Below, in pieces: positions 56,133-64,000 of a stretch of DNA of 64,000 nucleotides; position 1 is the stretch's first letter; each line of letters starts with the position of its first letter. The notes beneath the pieces were generated by a model. It was given only the letters and a program-made list of their open reading frames with translations, was not told where the DNA came from and did not search any database. The stretch lies in contig JAEZTL010000033.1 in NCBI GenBank assembly GCA_023421395.1, positions 50,984 to 114,983 of the forward strand, in the 5' to 3' direction. A program made the translations under genes and the position numbers. This stretch comes from Bacillota bacterium (GTDB taxonomy: Bacteria; Bacillota; Clostridia; Christensenellales; Aristaeellaceae).

Positions 56133-58477
56133 AAAGGCCCTACACCCCGCTGTCTACCGGTCTGGCCGCGGATGAAGTCCAGGCCCGCCGGCGGCAGGGA
56201 CTGGGCAACGATACGCGCGAAAAAACCGGAAAGAGCGTGAGTCGGATCCTCCGGGACAATCTTCTGACACTTTTCAACCTGCTCAACCTCGCGCTGGCGG
56301 CGGCGGTGGTGGCGGTGGGTTCCTTCCGGAACGCCCTCTTCATGGGTGTGGTCGTCTCGAACGCCGTCATCGGCACCTTTCAGGAGATTCGCGCCAAGCG
56401 CACGGTGGAAAAGCTGAAGCTGGTGATCGCGCCCGCGGCGCGGGTTCTCCGGGGCGGCCGACCCGGTTCGATCCCGGTGGATGAACTGGTGCTGGACGAT
56501 CTGATCCTCTTCGAGGCGGGCGACCAGATTCCTGTGGACGCGGTGGTTCGGGAGGGCGCGCTGGAGGTGGACGAATCGCTTTTGACCGGCGAGAGCCTGC
56601 CGGTGAAGCGCAATCCCGGCGACCTTCTGCTCTCCGGGAGTTTCGCAGTCTCCGGAAAATGCGTCGCTCAGGCAGAGCGGGTAGGCGGCGACACCTACGC
56701 CGCCAAACTCGAGCGGGAGGCGAAGGTCTCCGCGCGTCCCACGTCCGAACTGACGCGCTCGCTGAACGCGCTGATCCGCTTTCTGAGTTTTCTGATCGTG
56801 CCGGTTGGGCTGGCGCTCTTCATACGGCAGTTCCAGTTCAGCGGCACGCCGCTGCGGGACAGCGTGGTGGGGAGCGTTGCGGCCATGGTGGGCATGATCC
56901 CGGAAGGGCTGGTGCTTTTAACCAGCGTGGCGCTGGCGGTGGGCGTGGTGCGCCTGGCGCGGCGCAATACGCTGGTGCAGTCGCTGTACTCGATGGAAGA
57001 CCTGGCGCGGGTGGACGTGTTGTGCCTGGACAAGACGGGCACCCTCACCTCCGGAAACCTGTCCTTTGACCACCTTGAGGCGCTGAGCGGAGACGAGGCG
57101 CAGTGCGCGCGCCGATTGGGCGCGGCGCTCCACGCGGTGGGCGGTTCGGACGCCACATCCCGGGCGCTTATGCCCCGCTTCCCCGCGCCAGACTGCCGCG
57201 CGGGCCGTACCGCGCCGTTCTCGTCGGCGCGCAAGTGGTCCGGGGCGGAGATTGATGACGAGGCAGTCATCCTCGGTGCGCCGCAATTCGTGCTGCCGGA
57301 GATGGCCGAGGCGCTGAAGCGGCGGATCGCCGATCTCGCATCGGATGGGATGCGGGTGCTGCTGCTGGCCGCGTCCTCCTGCCCGCTGCCGGAGGAGGGA
57401 CTCCCGCCGGGCCTTGCGCCGCTGGCGCTGATCGTGCTGACAGATGAAATCCGCCCGGAAGCCGGGGAAACGCTGGCGTTCTTTGCCCACGAGGGCGTCG
57501 AAATCAAGGTGATCTCCGGCGATGACGCGTTGACCGTCGCCTCCGTGGCGCAGCGTGCGGGCGTCCGGGGCGCGGACCGCTTCGTGGACGCCTCTACGCT
57601 CTCTGGTGAGGCCGCGCTCCGGGACGCCGCATCCCGTTATGCGGTGTTCGGCCGCGTCACGCCTCAGCAAAAGCGTATGATCGTGCGCGCGCTGAAGGAG
57701 GAGGGCCACACCGTGGCCATGACCGGCGACGGTGTCAACGACATCCCGGCGCTGAAGGAGGCGGATTGCTCCATCGCCATGGCCTCCGGCAGCGACGCGG
57801 CCCGGCACGTGGCGAGCTTGGTGCTCTTGGATTGCAACTTCGCCTCGATGCCCGAGGTGGTCATGGAAGGCCGCCGCGTCATCGGAAACCTGCGCCGCTC
57901 GGCGTCGCTGTTTCTGACCAAGACGGTGTTTTCGTTCCTCCTGAGCATCCTGTCGCTTGTGACTGGAGCGGGCTACCCCTTCATCCCGATTCAGCTGACG
58001 CTGTTCTCCACCGCGGCGGTGGGCATCCCGTCGTTCCTGCTGGCCCTCGAGCCCAACCGTGCCCGCGCGGAAGGGCGGTTCATGCCCTACGTGCTCTCCC
58101 GCGCGCTGCCGGGCGGGCTTTCCATCGCGCTGGGCGCGTGGATGCTGTCCGCCTACGGCGCGGCGCGTGGACTGCCTCAGGCCGAGACGGGCACGCTGGC
58201 GACGCTCTACCTGATGGCGCTGGGCCTAGCGGTACTCTTCACCGCCTGCCGGCCGCTAAACACCCGGCGTGCGCTGATCTTCGCGCTGTCGACGCTGATT
58301 CCCTTTATCGCGCTGGTCTTCTTTCCCGCGTTTTTTGAGCTGGCGCCCCTTTCCCTCGAATCGCTCAGGGCGCTGGGCCTCCTGACCGCCGCTTCAATCC
58401 CCTGCTATGTTGGCCTGAATCTGGCTTTTTCCCGGATATTCCGGCGGATTTCGGTAGAAAAATCCTTGCATCCGTAA
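56120..58477 (+). CDS. P-type ATPase, cation-transporting (CtpE-like)
   Basis: A 785-residue membrane pump. It has the phosphatase motif LLTGESLPVK, M4 motif GMIPEGLVLLTSVALAVG, the phosphorylation site CLDKTGTLT (Asp304), and the hinge AMTGDGVNDIPALKEADCSI. Membrane helices occur near 46-80, 220-290 and the last 220 residues. The PEGL M4 motif and size suggest a Ca2+-type or CtpE-like P-type ATPase and not a heavy-metal pump; no metal-binding N-terminal CxxC domain is present. Its start overlaps yigZ by 13 bases; it ends the T-box operon. Confidence 0.9.
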   Translation: MGSVKRPYTPLSTGLAADEVQARRRQGLGNDTREKTGKSVSRILRDNLLTLFNLLNLALAAAVVAVGSFRNALFMGVVVSNAVIGTFQEIRAKRTVEKLKLVIAPAARVLRGGRPGSIPVDELVLDDLILFEAGDQIPVDAVVREGALEVDESLLTGESLPVKRNPGDLLLSGSFAVSGKCVAQAERVGGDTYAAKLEREAKVSARPTSELTRSLNALIRFLSFLIVPVGLALFIRQFQFSGTPLRDSVVGSVAAMVGMIPEGLVLLTSVALAVGVVRLARRNTLVQSLYSMEDLARVDVLCLDKTGTLTSGNLSFDHLEALSGDEAQCARRLGAALHAVGGSDATSRALMPRFPAPDCRAGRTAPFSSARKWSGAEIDDEAVILGAPQFVLPEMAEALKRRIADLASDGMRVLLLAASSCPLPEEGLPPGLAPLALIVLTDEIRPEAGETLAFFAHEGVEIKVISGDDALTVASVAQRAGVRGADRFVDASTLSGEAALRDAASRYAVFGRVTPQQKRMIVRALKEEGHTVAMTGDGVNDIPALKEADCSIAMASGSDAARHVASLVLLDCNFASMPEVVMEGRRVIGNLRRSASLFLTKTVFSFLLSILSLVTGAGYPFIPIQLTLFSTAAVGIPSFLLALEPNRARAEGRFMPYVLSRALPGGLSIALGAWMLSAYGAARGLPQAETGTLATLYLMALGLAVLFTACRPLNTRRALIFALSTLIPFIALVFFPAFFELAPLSLESLRALGLLTAASIPCYVGLNLAFSRIFRRISVEKSLHP

Positions 58478-58494
58478 TCTGACGGGTGTATACT
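58466..58494 (+). promoter_or_regulatory. Sigma-A promoter of ilvE-rluD
   Basis: TTGCAT (58466-58471), 17-base spacer, TATACT (58489-58494). The leader is about 27 bases, too short for a T-box or attenuator. It overlaps the end of the ATPase gene. Confidence 0.8.
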
Positions 58495-58527
58495 AATCTT
58501 TAAATATTCAGAATGGAGGGGCTAATC

Positions 58528-59589
58528 ATGGAAATCCGCATTGTGCCAGCCGCCTCGCTTAAAGCCAAACCCGCCGACGAAACCAAACTGGGTTTCGGCA
58601 AAATTTTCACCGACCACATGTTTGAAATGGATTATTCGGTGGAGAAGGGCTGGCACGACCCACGCGTAACGCCCTTCCACAATTTTGAGCTCTCCCCCGC
58701 CGCCATGGTGCTGCACTACAGCCAGACCATCTTCGAAGGTCTGAAAATGTACCGCACGGCCGACGGCTTTCAGCTGTTCCGCCCCCGCGACAACTTCCGC
58801 CGCATGAACGTGTCCGCCGAGCGCATGGCGATCCCCGCCTTCGATGTGGAGACCGTGATGGCGGGCCTTTTGAAGCTCCTCGAAACTGACAAGGAGTGGA
58901 CGCCCTCCCTGCTCGGTACGTCACTCTACATCCGTCCGACGATCATCGCCACCGATCCCTATGTGGGTGTGCGCAGCGGCCACAACTACAAGTTCTTCAT
59001 CATTCTGTCGCCGGTGGGCGCCTATTACGCCAGCGGCCTGGCGCCGGTGGGCATCTACGTGGAGGACAAGTACGTGCGCGCCGTGCGCGGCGGCGTGGGC
59101 TTTGCGAAGACCGGCGGCAACTACGCGGCCTCCCTCAGGGCGGGCGATGTGGCCAAGGAAAAGGGCTACGCGCAGGTTCTGTGGCTGGACGGCATCGAGC
59201 AGAAGTACGTGGAAGAAGTCGGTTCGATGAATATGATGTTCGTCATCGACGGCAAGGTCGTCACCCCCATGCTCAACGGCTCGATCCTCTCCGGCATCAC
59301 CAGGGATTCCGTTCTGACGCTGGCGAAGGATGAAGGGCTCGCCGTAGAGGAGCGCAAGGTTTCCATCGAGGAGATCGTGGAGGGCGCCAAATCCGGCCGC
59401 GTGACCGAGGCCTTCGGCACCGGCACCGCGGCGGTGGTATCGCCCGTGGGCACACTGTGCTATGGCAACGATTGCGTCACCTTCGGCGACGGTAGCATCG
59501 GCAGGTATACCCAGCATTTCTACGACAAGCTGACCGGCATCCAGTACGGCAGGATCCCCGATCCTCACGGCTGGATCGTCAGGCTGTGA
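58528..59589 (+). CDS. ilvE: Branched-chain amino acid aminotransferase
   Basis: A 353-residue fold-type IV PLP enzyme acting on Leu, Ile and Val. It has HYSQTIFEGLKMYRTADG, FRPRDNFRRMNVSAERM, GVGFAKTGGNYAASL, VEEVGSMNMMFVIDG and EAFGTGTAAVVSPVG. The length and EVGSMN motif match the type II (eukaryote-like) bacterial BCAT. ATG 58528 follows GGAGGGG. The stop overlaps rluD by GTGA. Confidence 0.97.
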   Translation: MEIRIVPAASLKAKPADETKLGFGKIFTDHMFEMDYSVEKGWHDPRVTPFHNFELSPAAMVLHYSQTIFEGLKMYRTADGFQLFRPRDNFRRMNVSAERMAIPAFDVETVMAGLLKLLETDKEWTPSLLGTSLYIRPTIIATDPYVGVRSGHNYKFFIILSPVGAYYASGLAPVGIYVEDKYVRAVRGGVGFAKTGGNYAASLRAGDVAKEKGYAQVLWLDGIEQKYVEEVGSMNMMFVIDGKVVTPMLNGSILSGITRDSVLTLAKDEGLAVEERKVSIEEIVEGAKSGRVTEAFGTGTAAVVSPVGTLCYGNDCVTFGDGSIGRYTQHFYDKLTGIQYGRIPDPHGWIVRL

Positions 59590-60413
59590 GACAAATTACA
59601 GTAGCGGAAGGCGTGCGGGCGATGTCGCTCGCACGCTATCTTTCACGTGCGTTTCCCATGTGCCCGGGGCATATTCTCCGGGGTGCGCTGAAAAAGCGGG
59701 ACGTGCGCATCGGCGGCTCACGCGTTGGCGAAGAGGCGCTCGTTTCGGGCGGCGACCAACTGGCCGTCTACATCGACGAGCGTTACCTGACCGCCCCCGC
59801 GGTGGTTTTATACGACGATGGCCGCATCCTGGCGCTGGATAAGCCCCAGGGCCTGCCGGTGGACATCGACGCCGACGGCATCGGCGAGGATACGCTTATC
59901 ACCCGCGCCCGCGCGCTTCATCCCGGCGCGCGCCTATGCCACCGGCTGGATACCGGCACCGGCGGTGTGACGCTGCTGGCGCTGACCGCCGAGGCCTATG
60001 ACGAGATCACCGGGTTCTTCCGGGATCACCGGATTGAAAAAACCTATCGCTGTCAGGTAAATGGCCGCCCGGCGCGGCCGGAGGGAACGCTCGTCCACCA
60101 TCTGGACAAGGACGCGTCCGCCGCCCGCGTACGCGAAACCGCCGCGGGCCGCCCGGGCGCCCTGCGTTCCGAGCTTCACTATCGCGTCCTGGAGGGCCGC
60201 GGTGAAACCTCCCTCATCGAAATCGATCTGGGCACCGGGCGCACCCACCAGATCCGCGCGCAGATGGCCCTGATCGGCTGCCCGGTTCTGGGCGACGACA
60301 AGTACGGCGACCGAACCCTGAACAGGCGACTTCGCGCCGTCTGGCCGCAACTGTGGTGTGTGCGGCTTTGCCTTCCGGACGGACGCGCCTTTGAATCTCA
60401 AGAAAAATTCTAG
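59586..60413 (+). CDS. RluA/RluD-family pseudouridine synthase
   Basis: A 275-residue RNA-modifying enzyme. ILALDKPQGLPVDIDADG, the catalytic CHRLDTGTGGVTLLAL (Asp122) and LGTGRTHQIRAQMALIGCPV are the family signatures; an S4-like N-terminus (HILRGALKKRDVRIGG) is also present. Its RNA target (rRNA or tRNA uridine) is not deducible. GTG 59586 overlaps the ilvE stop, an unusual pairing suggesting translational coupling. Confidence 0.92.
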   Translation: MRQITVAEGVRAMSLARYLSRAFPMCPGHILRGALKKRDVRIGGSRVGEEALVSGGDQLAVYIDERYLTAPAVVLYDDGRILALDKPQGLPVDIDADGIGEDTLITRARALHPGARLCHRLDTGTGGVTLLALTAEAYDEITGFFRDHRIEKTYRCQVNGRPARPEGTLVHHLDKDASAARVRETAAGRPGALRSELHYRVLEGRGETSLIEIDLGTGRTHQIRAQMALIGCPVLGDDKYGDRTLNRRLRAVWPQLWCVRLCLPDGRAFESQEKF

Positions 60414-60763
60414 CCTTTTCCAGCGCCAAAGCCGTTTTGTGCCGTCCCCCGCTACGTCGGGTGCCGTCCGTCGCGTCCCTGCGGCGGATTGTGATGCTGG
60501 AGTGCGCCGAAACACCGCATAGGCCCTCCTTCGCCTTTTCCCCCATCCGAGCGTTCAGGCGCGGACCGCCGTGGCGCGTCGGCCGCGCGCATATGTGCCT
60601 TCCCAGTCGCCCAAACCCTTTCCCGGATTACTTGTTGCGGTGACCGCGGGTTCTCTTTTCACCTTCTGCCCCACCAATCCCCCTTTCTTGCATCCTGATC
60701 GGCTCATTATCCCCGGTACGAAACCATGCGCCGTCGCTCAGACCGGAAAATATTGCGCATGTC
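60414..60763 (+). other. Intergenic block without a supported gene
   Basis: About 350 bases between rluD and the tRNA-Ser promoter. No reading frame with start and ribosome binding site is convincing. GC drops toward the tRNA. Nothing recognisable beyond C-rich runs. Confidence 0.4.
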
Positions 60764-60792
60764 TTGACAAAAGGCGGTTTTTCCGCTATACT
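60764..60792 (+). promoter_or_regulatory. Sigma-A promoter for tRNA-Ser
   Basis: TTGACA (60764-60769), 17-base spacer, TATACT (60787-60792). Confidence 0.9.
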
Positions 60793-60814
60793 TACTTCTG
60801 CCTATCGCGCATAT

Positions 60815-60903
60815 GGAAGAGTATCGAAGTGGTCATAACGGGCCTGACTCGAAATCAGGTGAGGCGAAAGCCTCCGTGGGTTCGAATCCCACCTCTTCCG
60901 CCA
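60815..60903 (+). tRNA. tRNA-Ser (anticodon CGA)
   Basis: An 89-base gene including encoded CCA (60901-60903). Acceptor GGAAGAG pairs with CTCTTCC; the anticodon arm is CCTGA-CTCGAAA-TCAGG with anticodon CGA; the long variable arm GAGGCGAAAGCCTCC and the T arm GGTTCGAATCC identify a serine tRNA. Confidence 0.98.
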
Positions 60904-60908
60904 AATCA

Positions 60909-60944
60909 AAAACCATCTATTGATAAACTCAGTAGATGGTTTTT
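60909..60944 (+). terminator. Terminator after tRNA-Ser
   Basis: An 11-bp stem AAAACCATCTA (60909-60919) with TAGATGGTTTT (60933-60943) and a T tract, just after the CCA end. Confidence 0.85.
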
Positions 60945-61211
60945 CTTATGCCGGAAACCCAACAAATCCAGGTTTTCAGGCATCGGCGGCTTCCGCAGTA
61001 TCAATCTTTGCCGGTGCGCCAAGGGCGTCATTGCTACCGGTGGGATTTAAACCCGCCCTGTTTTCTTGCCGCTTCAAAGGAAAATCGTCAAATTTGCACA
61101 CCCTTTTTGGCCAAAGGTGTGAAAATTTGACGATTCTATTTGGGGGCACTTTGGCGTCTTAGTTTGCGCTTGCTATTCTCTGTGTCCAATCACTCAGCGT
61201 TTGCCGATCTA
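60945..61211 (+). other. Intergenic block at the edge of the accessory segment
   Basis: About 265 bases with no supported gene. It contains the 20-bp palindrome described separately and short open frames that lack starts. Composition becomes less GC-rich from here on. Confidence 0.4.
61083..61135. repeat. 20-bp near-perfect inverted repeat
   Basis: Arms 61083-61102 and 61116-61135 are complementary at 19 of 20 positions with a 13-base loop. The arms contain AATCGTCAAATTT. It could be a terminator-like hairpin, a recombination site or a dispersed palindromic repeat. Confidence 0.6.
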
Positions 61212-61520
61212 CTATAGCAGGGCATCAGCCTTTGCTGCGGTAAACACAAACTGCTTCCCTTCAACCTTTGCGTTACCGGTGAAGCGATAACCCTTGGCGC
61301 CAGCTTCGCCCTTTTCTGCGCACAGTATCATTGCGCAGTCGTTTTTCTTGAGATTCTCTTGCGTAACCGCCATTGCATATACGCCTACCGTGATACTGTC
61401 CCCGTCAACCGCCCCTTTCCCCACGATGATGGGATGCGGCATCCCATCTGGGCACATTGTGACGATGGTAAGAAACGCGGATTTCTCGATGATATCCCTC
61501 ATATCTCCGGTGATAACCAT
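61212..61520 (-). CDS. Pyridoxamine 5'-phosphate oxidase-like flavin-binding protein
   Basis: A 102-residue split-barrel protein of the PPOX-like family: MRDIIEKSAFLTIVTMCPDG, MPHPIIVGKG, NLKKNDCAMILC and KGYRFTGNAKVEG. These small proteins bind FMN or F420-like cofactors and often act in redox metabolism. AGGAGGCG precedes ATG 61520. It is divergent from the HxlR regulator, which likely controls it. It is shorter than many relatives (about 130 aa); the C-terminus may have been lost. Confidence 0.82.
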   Translation of the reverse strand: MVITGDMRDIIEKSAFLTIVTMCPDGMPHPIIVGKGAVDGDSITVGVYAMAVTQENLKKNDCAMILCAEKGEAGAKGYRFTGNAKVEGKQFVFTAAKADALL

Positions 61521-61543
61521 AGTGCGCCTCCTAAAGTATTATT

Positions 61544-61567
61544 TAGCAATTTACTACGGAATTGCTA
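61544..61567. promoter_or_regulatory. Palindromic operator for the HxlR regulator
   Basis: TAGCAATT (61544-61551) and AATTGCTA (61560-61567) form an exact 8-bp inverted repeat with an 8-base spacer. It overlaps the -35 box of the rightward promoter and lies between the divergent genes, the usual place for autoregulation by HxlR. Confidence 0.7.
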
Positions 61568-61578
61568 TCTGGTATAAT
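61550..61578 (+). promoter_or_regulatory. Promoter for the HxlR regulator
   Basis: TTTACT (61550-61555), 17-base spacer, TATAAT (61573-61578). Confidence 0.75.
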
Positions 61579-61657
61579 ATTAGCACGGGACCGGGCATCT
61601 GTAAATTACGCAGAAAAAATGCATCAAGGAATGTGAGAGAAAGCAGGTAAGGAAAAA

Positions 61658-62014
61658 ATGAGTGCATCGAGGACTTTGGGAGCAGGCTGTTCAGCCGACC
61701 GATGCCCCTGCAAAGAAAAATGTCCCCTTGCTGCTGCGCTTGAAATCATTGGTGGTAAGTGGAAAATACCAATAATTTGTGCGCTGTATACCGATGGTAT
61801 CACACGTTACAATAGGCTCCAACAAAAAATCAAAGGAATATCGAATACAATGCTTGCCTCTTCATTGAGGGAACTAGAGACTGACGGGATTCTGGTTCGC
61901 ACGCAGTACAACGAAATGCCTTTACGCGTCGAGTATCAGCTTACTGAAAAAGGCGCAAGCATAATCCCTATTCTTACGCAATTAGGCGCATGGGGAAACG
62001 ATATCTCCGGCTGA
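61658..62014 (+). CDS. HxlR-family transcriptional regulator
   Basis: A 118-residue winged-helix regulator: CPLAAALEIIGGKWKIPIIC, ITRYNRLQQKIKGISNTML, LRELETDGILVRTQYNEMP and RVEYQLTEKG are the HxlR core. Four N-terminal cysteines (Cys11, 16, 18, 22) could sense redox or electrophiles, as the single cysteine of YodB/CatR does. It likely binds 61544-61567. AAGGAA lies before ATG 61658. Codon use is less GC-rich than the main genome, consistent with acquired DNA. Confidence 0.9.
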   Translation: MSASRTLGAGCSADRCPCKEKCPLAAALEIIGGKWKIPIICALYTDGITRYNRLQQKIKGISNTMLASSLRELETDGILVRTQYNEMPLRVEYQLTEKGASIIPILTQLGAWGNDISG

Positions 62015-62103
62015 TTTTTATTCAGGCGAGCAGGGTTCAATCACCGCCCCACTGATGTTCTAGCCGCAGATATAGCATCCCGTAAGAAAAAACGGCGCCG
62101 ACG

Positions 62104-62343
62104 ATGGCGGACGATGTTGTGCGCTACCTTTTCAGCAAGGCAGTACTGAGATTGTGGTCAGAGCGACCCGCGCTTCAAACGATGATAAAAAAGGGCGTCC
62201 GCGCGGCTCTGCCCCGTGAAAAGAATCCGATTCGCATCCGGGAAGTTGACGCTTTTCTTGATGGGTTCAATAGAATACCACCGAGGGATCTATCCATCGG
62301 CCAGGCCGCGGCACAGGTAATGCTTGACCATGGAGACGCCTGA
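62104..62343 (+). CDS. Small hypothetical protein or gene remnant
   Basis: A possible 79-residue protein (MADDVVRYLFSKAVLRLWSE ... VMLDHGDA) without a good ribosome binding site, signal peptide or recognised domain. It may be the remnant of a longer gene in the accessory segment. Confidence 0.25.
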   Translation: MADDVVRYLFSKAVLRLWSERPALQTMIKKGVRAALPREKNPIRIREVDAFLDGFNRIPPRDLSIGQAAAQVMLDHGDA

Positions 62344-62546
62344 TCGAGTGATCCATTTTCATTTCATAAACGGAGAGTGTATAACCGAGCATATTCCTTC
62401 GATGTCGAAACTACCGCCTGGAAACCAATAAAAAACAGCCCGCCCCGGGGCGAGCCGTATGATTTGAAGCCTTTGCCTGTGATAGCATTAGCGCACTACA
62501 AATCAGCTTATGGGCATTTTAGAAGCTGAAAATTGGTGGTGGAATA
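62344..62546 (-). other. Region downstream of the recombinase gene
   Basis: No gene supported. It contains the reverse-strand terminator 62427-62455. Composition is AT-richer than the chromosome average. Confidence 0.4.
62427..62455 (-). terminator. Probable terminator after the recombinase
   Basis: Reverse strand: a GC hairpin within 62455-62438 (GCTCG with CGGGC around a CCCCGGGG core), then TG and a T-rich run (62436-62427). It is about 92 bases past the stop. Confidence 0.7.
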
Positions 62547-64000
62547 TCACGCTATAACCTCCGCGGCGTTTTTGAACCTGAACGTCATCGAGCCATCCCT
62601 GCCGACCTTTACCTGGTCAATGACCGCTAGCCAGAGCTTCTCATCAAACTCCGTGATGGCAAGCTCGTAGCTCTGAATGTCGCGGATGAAGGATTCCAAC
62701 ACCTTTCCCCTGCCGAAGCGTTCGCGCTTCTGCGCTTCCAACTCCTCTAGCCGTTGCGACGCTTGCTTGTGACGCTCTAGGTAGCTGTTGTTGCGCTCGC
62801 CCCACTCGCTCTGGCTGATAGCGGTTCGGGCGTTCTCGTAGATCGCCTTTCTGGATAGCTCCGATACGATCTCAAGTTCGCTTCGCACCTTGGCGAGTTC
62901 AGCGTCAATCTCCGAAGTGTCGCAGAGGACGGTCTGCGCCATGCGGCAGTCCTCAATCAGCCCTTTGCGGTCGCCCATCAGAATGTTGAATGCCGTGAGA
63001 AACCGAGCTTTGATGTCCTCCTCGGTGATGTGCGGCGTTTGGCACCCATTGCCTGGAACGCCGCGTCGCTTGTACTTATCGTTGCACTGCCAGACCTCGC
63101 GGCGGCGGGCTTTGTCTTCCTTGTAGCTGCCCCACACCTTCTTGCCAAACCACCCGCCACAGTCGGAACAGACGATTCTGGCGGCGAAGATACTCGTGCA
63201 GCTCGTGGGTCTGCCGAGTCCCTTGCGCCGCTCGATCTCCATCTGTACGGCGTCGAACTCGTCCGGTTCGATGATGGCGGGATGGCTGTCCTCGACATAG
63301 AACTGCTGGATTCTGCCGTCGTTTTTCACCATCTTCTTCGTGAGGAAATCGGCGCAATAGGTCTTTTGCAGCAGAGCGTGGCCTTTGTACTTTTCGTTGG
63401 TCAGGATGGACTGAACCACCGCCGGTTGCCAGTTCTTTTTGCCCGCAGGGGATGGGATGCCGTGGTCGCCGAGGTACTTGGCGATGGCGGAGAAGGTCTT
63501 CCCCTCCATGAAGAGCTTAAACATGAACCGCACAATTTCCGCTTCGGCGGGGACGATCTTCGGCAAACCATCCTCGCCTTTCTCGTAGCCGAGGAACTGT
63601 TTATACGGAAGGCTCACCTTTCCGTCAGCCATCCGCTTCCGCTGTCCCCACGTTACATTCTCTGAAATGGAACGGCTCTCCTCCTGCGCCAGAGAGGACA
63701 TGATGGTAATCAGCAGTTCCCCTTTGCTGTCCAGGGTAAAGATGTTCTGCTCCTCAAACCAGACCTCGCAGCCCACCTCCTTCAGCTTGCGAACCGTGGT
63801 CAGGCTGTCCACGGTATTGCGGGCGAACCGGCTCACGCTCTTCGTAATGATGAGGTCGAACTTGCCCGCAAGGCCATCCTCAACCATCTGGTTGAAGCCG
63901 TCGCGCCGCTTGGTGTTGACCGCGCTGATCCCCTCGTCCGTATAGACGGTGATATACTCCCAGTCGGGGCGGCTCTTGATCAGTTTGGTGTAGTAGTCCA
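62547..64000 (-). CDS. Large serine recombinase (partial, continues beyond window)
   Basis: At least 484 residues; the frame stays open to the window edge, so the N-terminal catalytic serine is not seen. The resolvase-type catalytic domain is visible as YTDEGISAVNTKRRDGFNQM, LIITKSVSRFARNT and LAQEESRSISENV. A recombinase domain (FLGYEKGEDGLPKIV, GIPSPAGKKNWQP, ILTNEKYKG) is followed by a zinc ribbon (CSDCGGWFGKKV ... NGCQ) and a coiled coil. Such enzymes integrate and excise phages, ICEs and conjugative transposons. It indicates that a mobile element extends leftward or rightward of this edge. The tRNA-Ser at 60815 is 1.6 kb away. Confidence 0.95.
   Translation of the reverse strand, partial: DYYTKLIKSRPDWEYITVYTDEGISAVNTKRRDGFNQMVEDGLAGKFDLIITKSVSRFARNTVDSLTTVRKLKEVGCEVWFEEQNIFTLDSKGELLITIMSSLAQEESRSISENVTWGQRKRMADGKVSLPYKQFLGYEKGEDGLPKIVPAEAEIVRFMFKLFMEGKTFSAIAKYLGDHGIPSPAGKKNWQPAVVQSILTNEKYKGHALLQKTYCADFLTKKMVKNDGRIQQFYVEDSHPAIIEPDEFDAVQMEIERRKGLGRPTSCTSIFAARIVCSDCGGWFGKKVWGSYKEDKARRREVWQCNDKYKRRGVPGNGCQTPHITEEDIKARFLTAFNILMGDRKGLIEDCRMAQTVLCDTSEIDAELAKVRSELEIVSELSRKAIYENARTAISQSEWGERNNSYLERHKQASQRLEELEAQKRERFGRGKVLESFIRDIQSYELAITEFDEKLWLAVIDQVKVGRDGSMTFRFKNAAEVIA

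Noticed and set aside
58495..58527. A T-box or leader attenuator before ilvE
   Set aside because: The leader is only about 27 bases long and has no T-box core; serS likewise lacks one.
60815..60903. tRNA-Ser as the exact attachment site of the mobile segment
   Set aside because: No direct repeat of the tRNA 3' end was found within the window, and large serine recombinases seldom use tRNA ends.
60571..61050. A forward open frame covering tRNA-Ser
   Set aside because: It translates straight through the tRNA gene and its promoter.

Overview
The window is GC-rich (roughly 60-65% by eye), gene-dense Bacillota DNA, most likely from an anaerobic, spore-forming member of the Clostridia. The evidence is the germination protease GPR, a SpoIID/LytB-type protein, a tyrosine T-box, HemZ, TIGR04086/YajC, an HTH-superoxide reductase fusion, many AGGAGG ribosome binding sites with TTG/GTG starts, and numerous sigma-A promoters of the form TTGnnn-17-TATAAT. 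The genus cannot be fixed from the sequence alone; a Christensenellales-like high-GC clostridium would fit.

Layout. 1-3.5 kb: end of leuS, then uvrC-pepV. 3.5-11.3 kb: envelope and secreted proteins (SpoIID/SH3 protein, a caspase-like C14 protease with PPC-like and Big_2 domains, a Big_2-NlpC/P60 protein) with a reverse-strand amidohydrolase and small membrane protein. 11.3-14.9 kb: murI, a C_GCAxxG protein and an EF-G-2-type GTPase behind a structured leader. 15-17.5 kb: a secreted serpin (reverse) and a cysteine-rich protein of unknown function. 17.5-26 kb: one long operon recJ-relA-dtd-MBL-hemZ-two cyclophilins. 26-28 kb: second C14 protease. 28-34.8 kb, reverse strand: ruvC-ruvA-ruvB-queA-tgt, yajC, a TIGR04086 membrane protein, and gpr. 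34.8-38 kb: rpsT, a VOC-ACT fusion, a YaiI/YqxD protein, two frameshifted genes and the HTH-superoxide reductase fusion. 38-41.2 kb, reverse: tRNA-Lys(CTT), a ureidoglycolate-lyase-like gene, serS and a glycosyltransferase. 41.5-46 kb: a solitary beta-class DNA methyltransferase and serC-serA-PHP phosphatase. 46.3-52.7 kb: an XRE regulator (reverse), a small membrane protein, an FGGY kinase, a membrane-anchored sigma-like protein, guaB and a third C14 protease. 52.8-60.4 kb: a Tyr T-box (UAC specifier) ahead of aminotransferase-tyrS-yigZ-P-type ATPase, then ilvE-rluD. 60.8-64 kb: tRNA-Ser(CGA), then a less GC-rich accessory segment with a PPOX-like gene, a divergent HxlR regulator with a palindromic operator, and a large serine recombinase running off the window edge.

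How genes work together. Housekeeping blocks cover recombination repair (RuvABC, RecJ, UvrC), stringent response (RelA), tRNA quality and modification (Dtd, QueA/Tgt, RluD), aminoacylation (LeuS, SerS, TyrS), serine synthesis and branched-chain transamination. The most unusual theme is secretion: three paralogous secreted caspase-like C14 proteases, a Big_2-NlpC/P60 protein and a secreted serpin whose inferred P1 residue is lysine, which could be a protease/inhibitor network on the cell surface. Several domain fusions (HTH-SOR, VOC-ACT, sigma-TM) also deserve attention.
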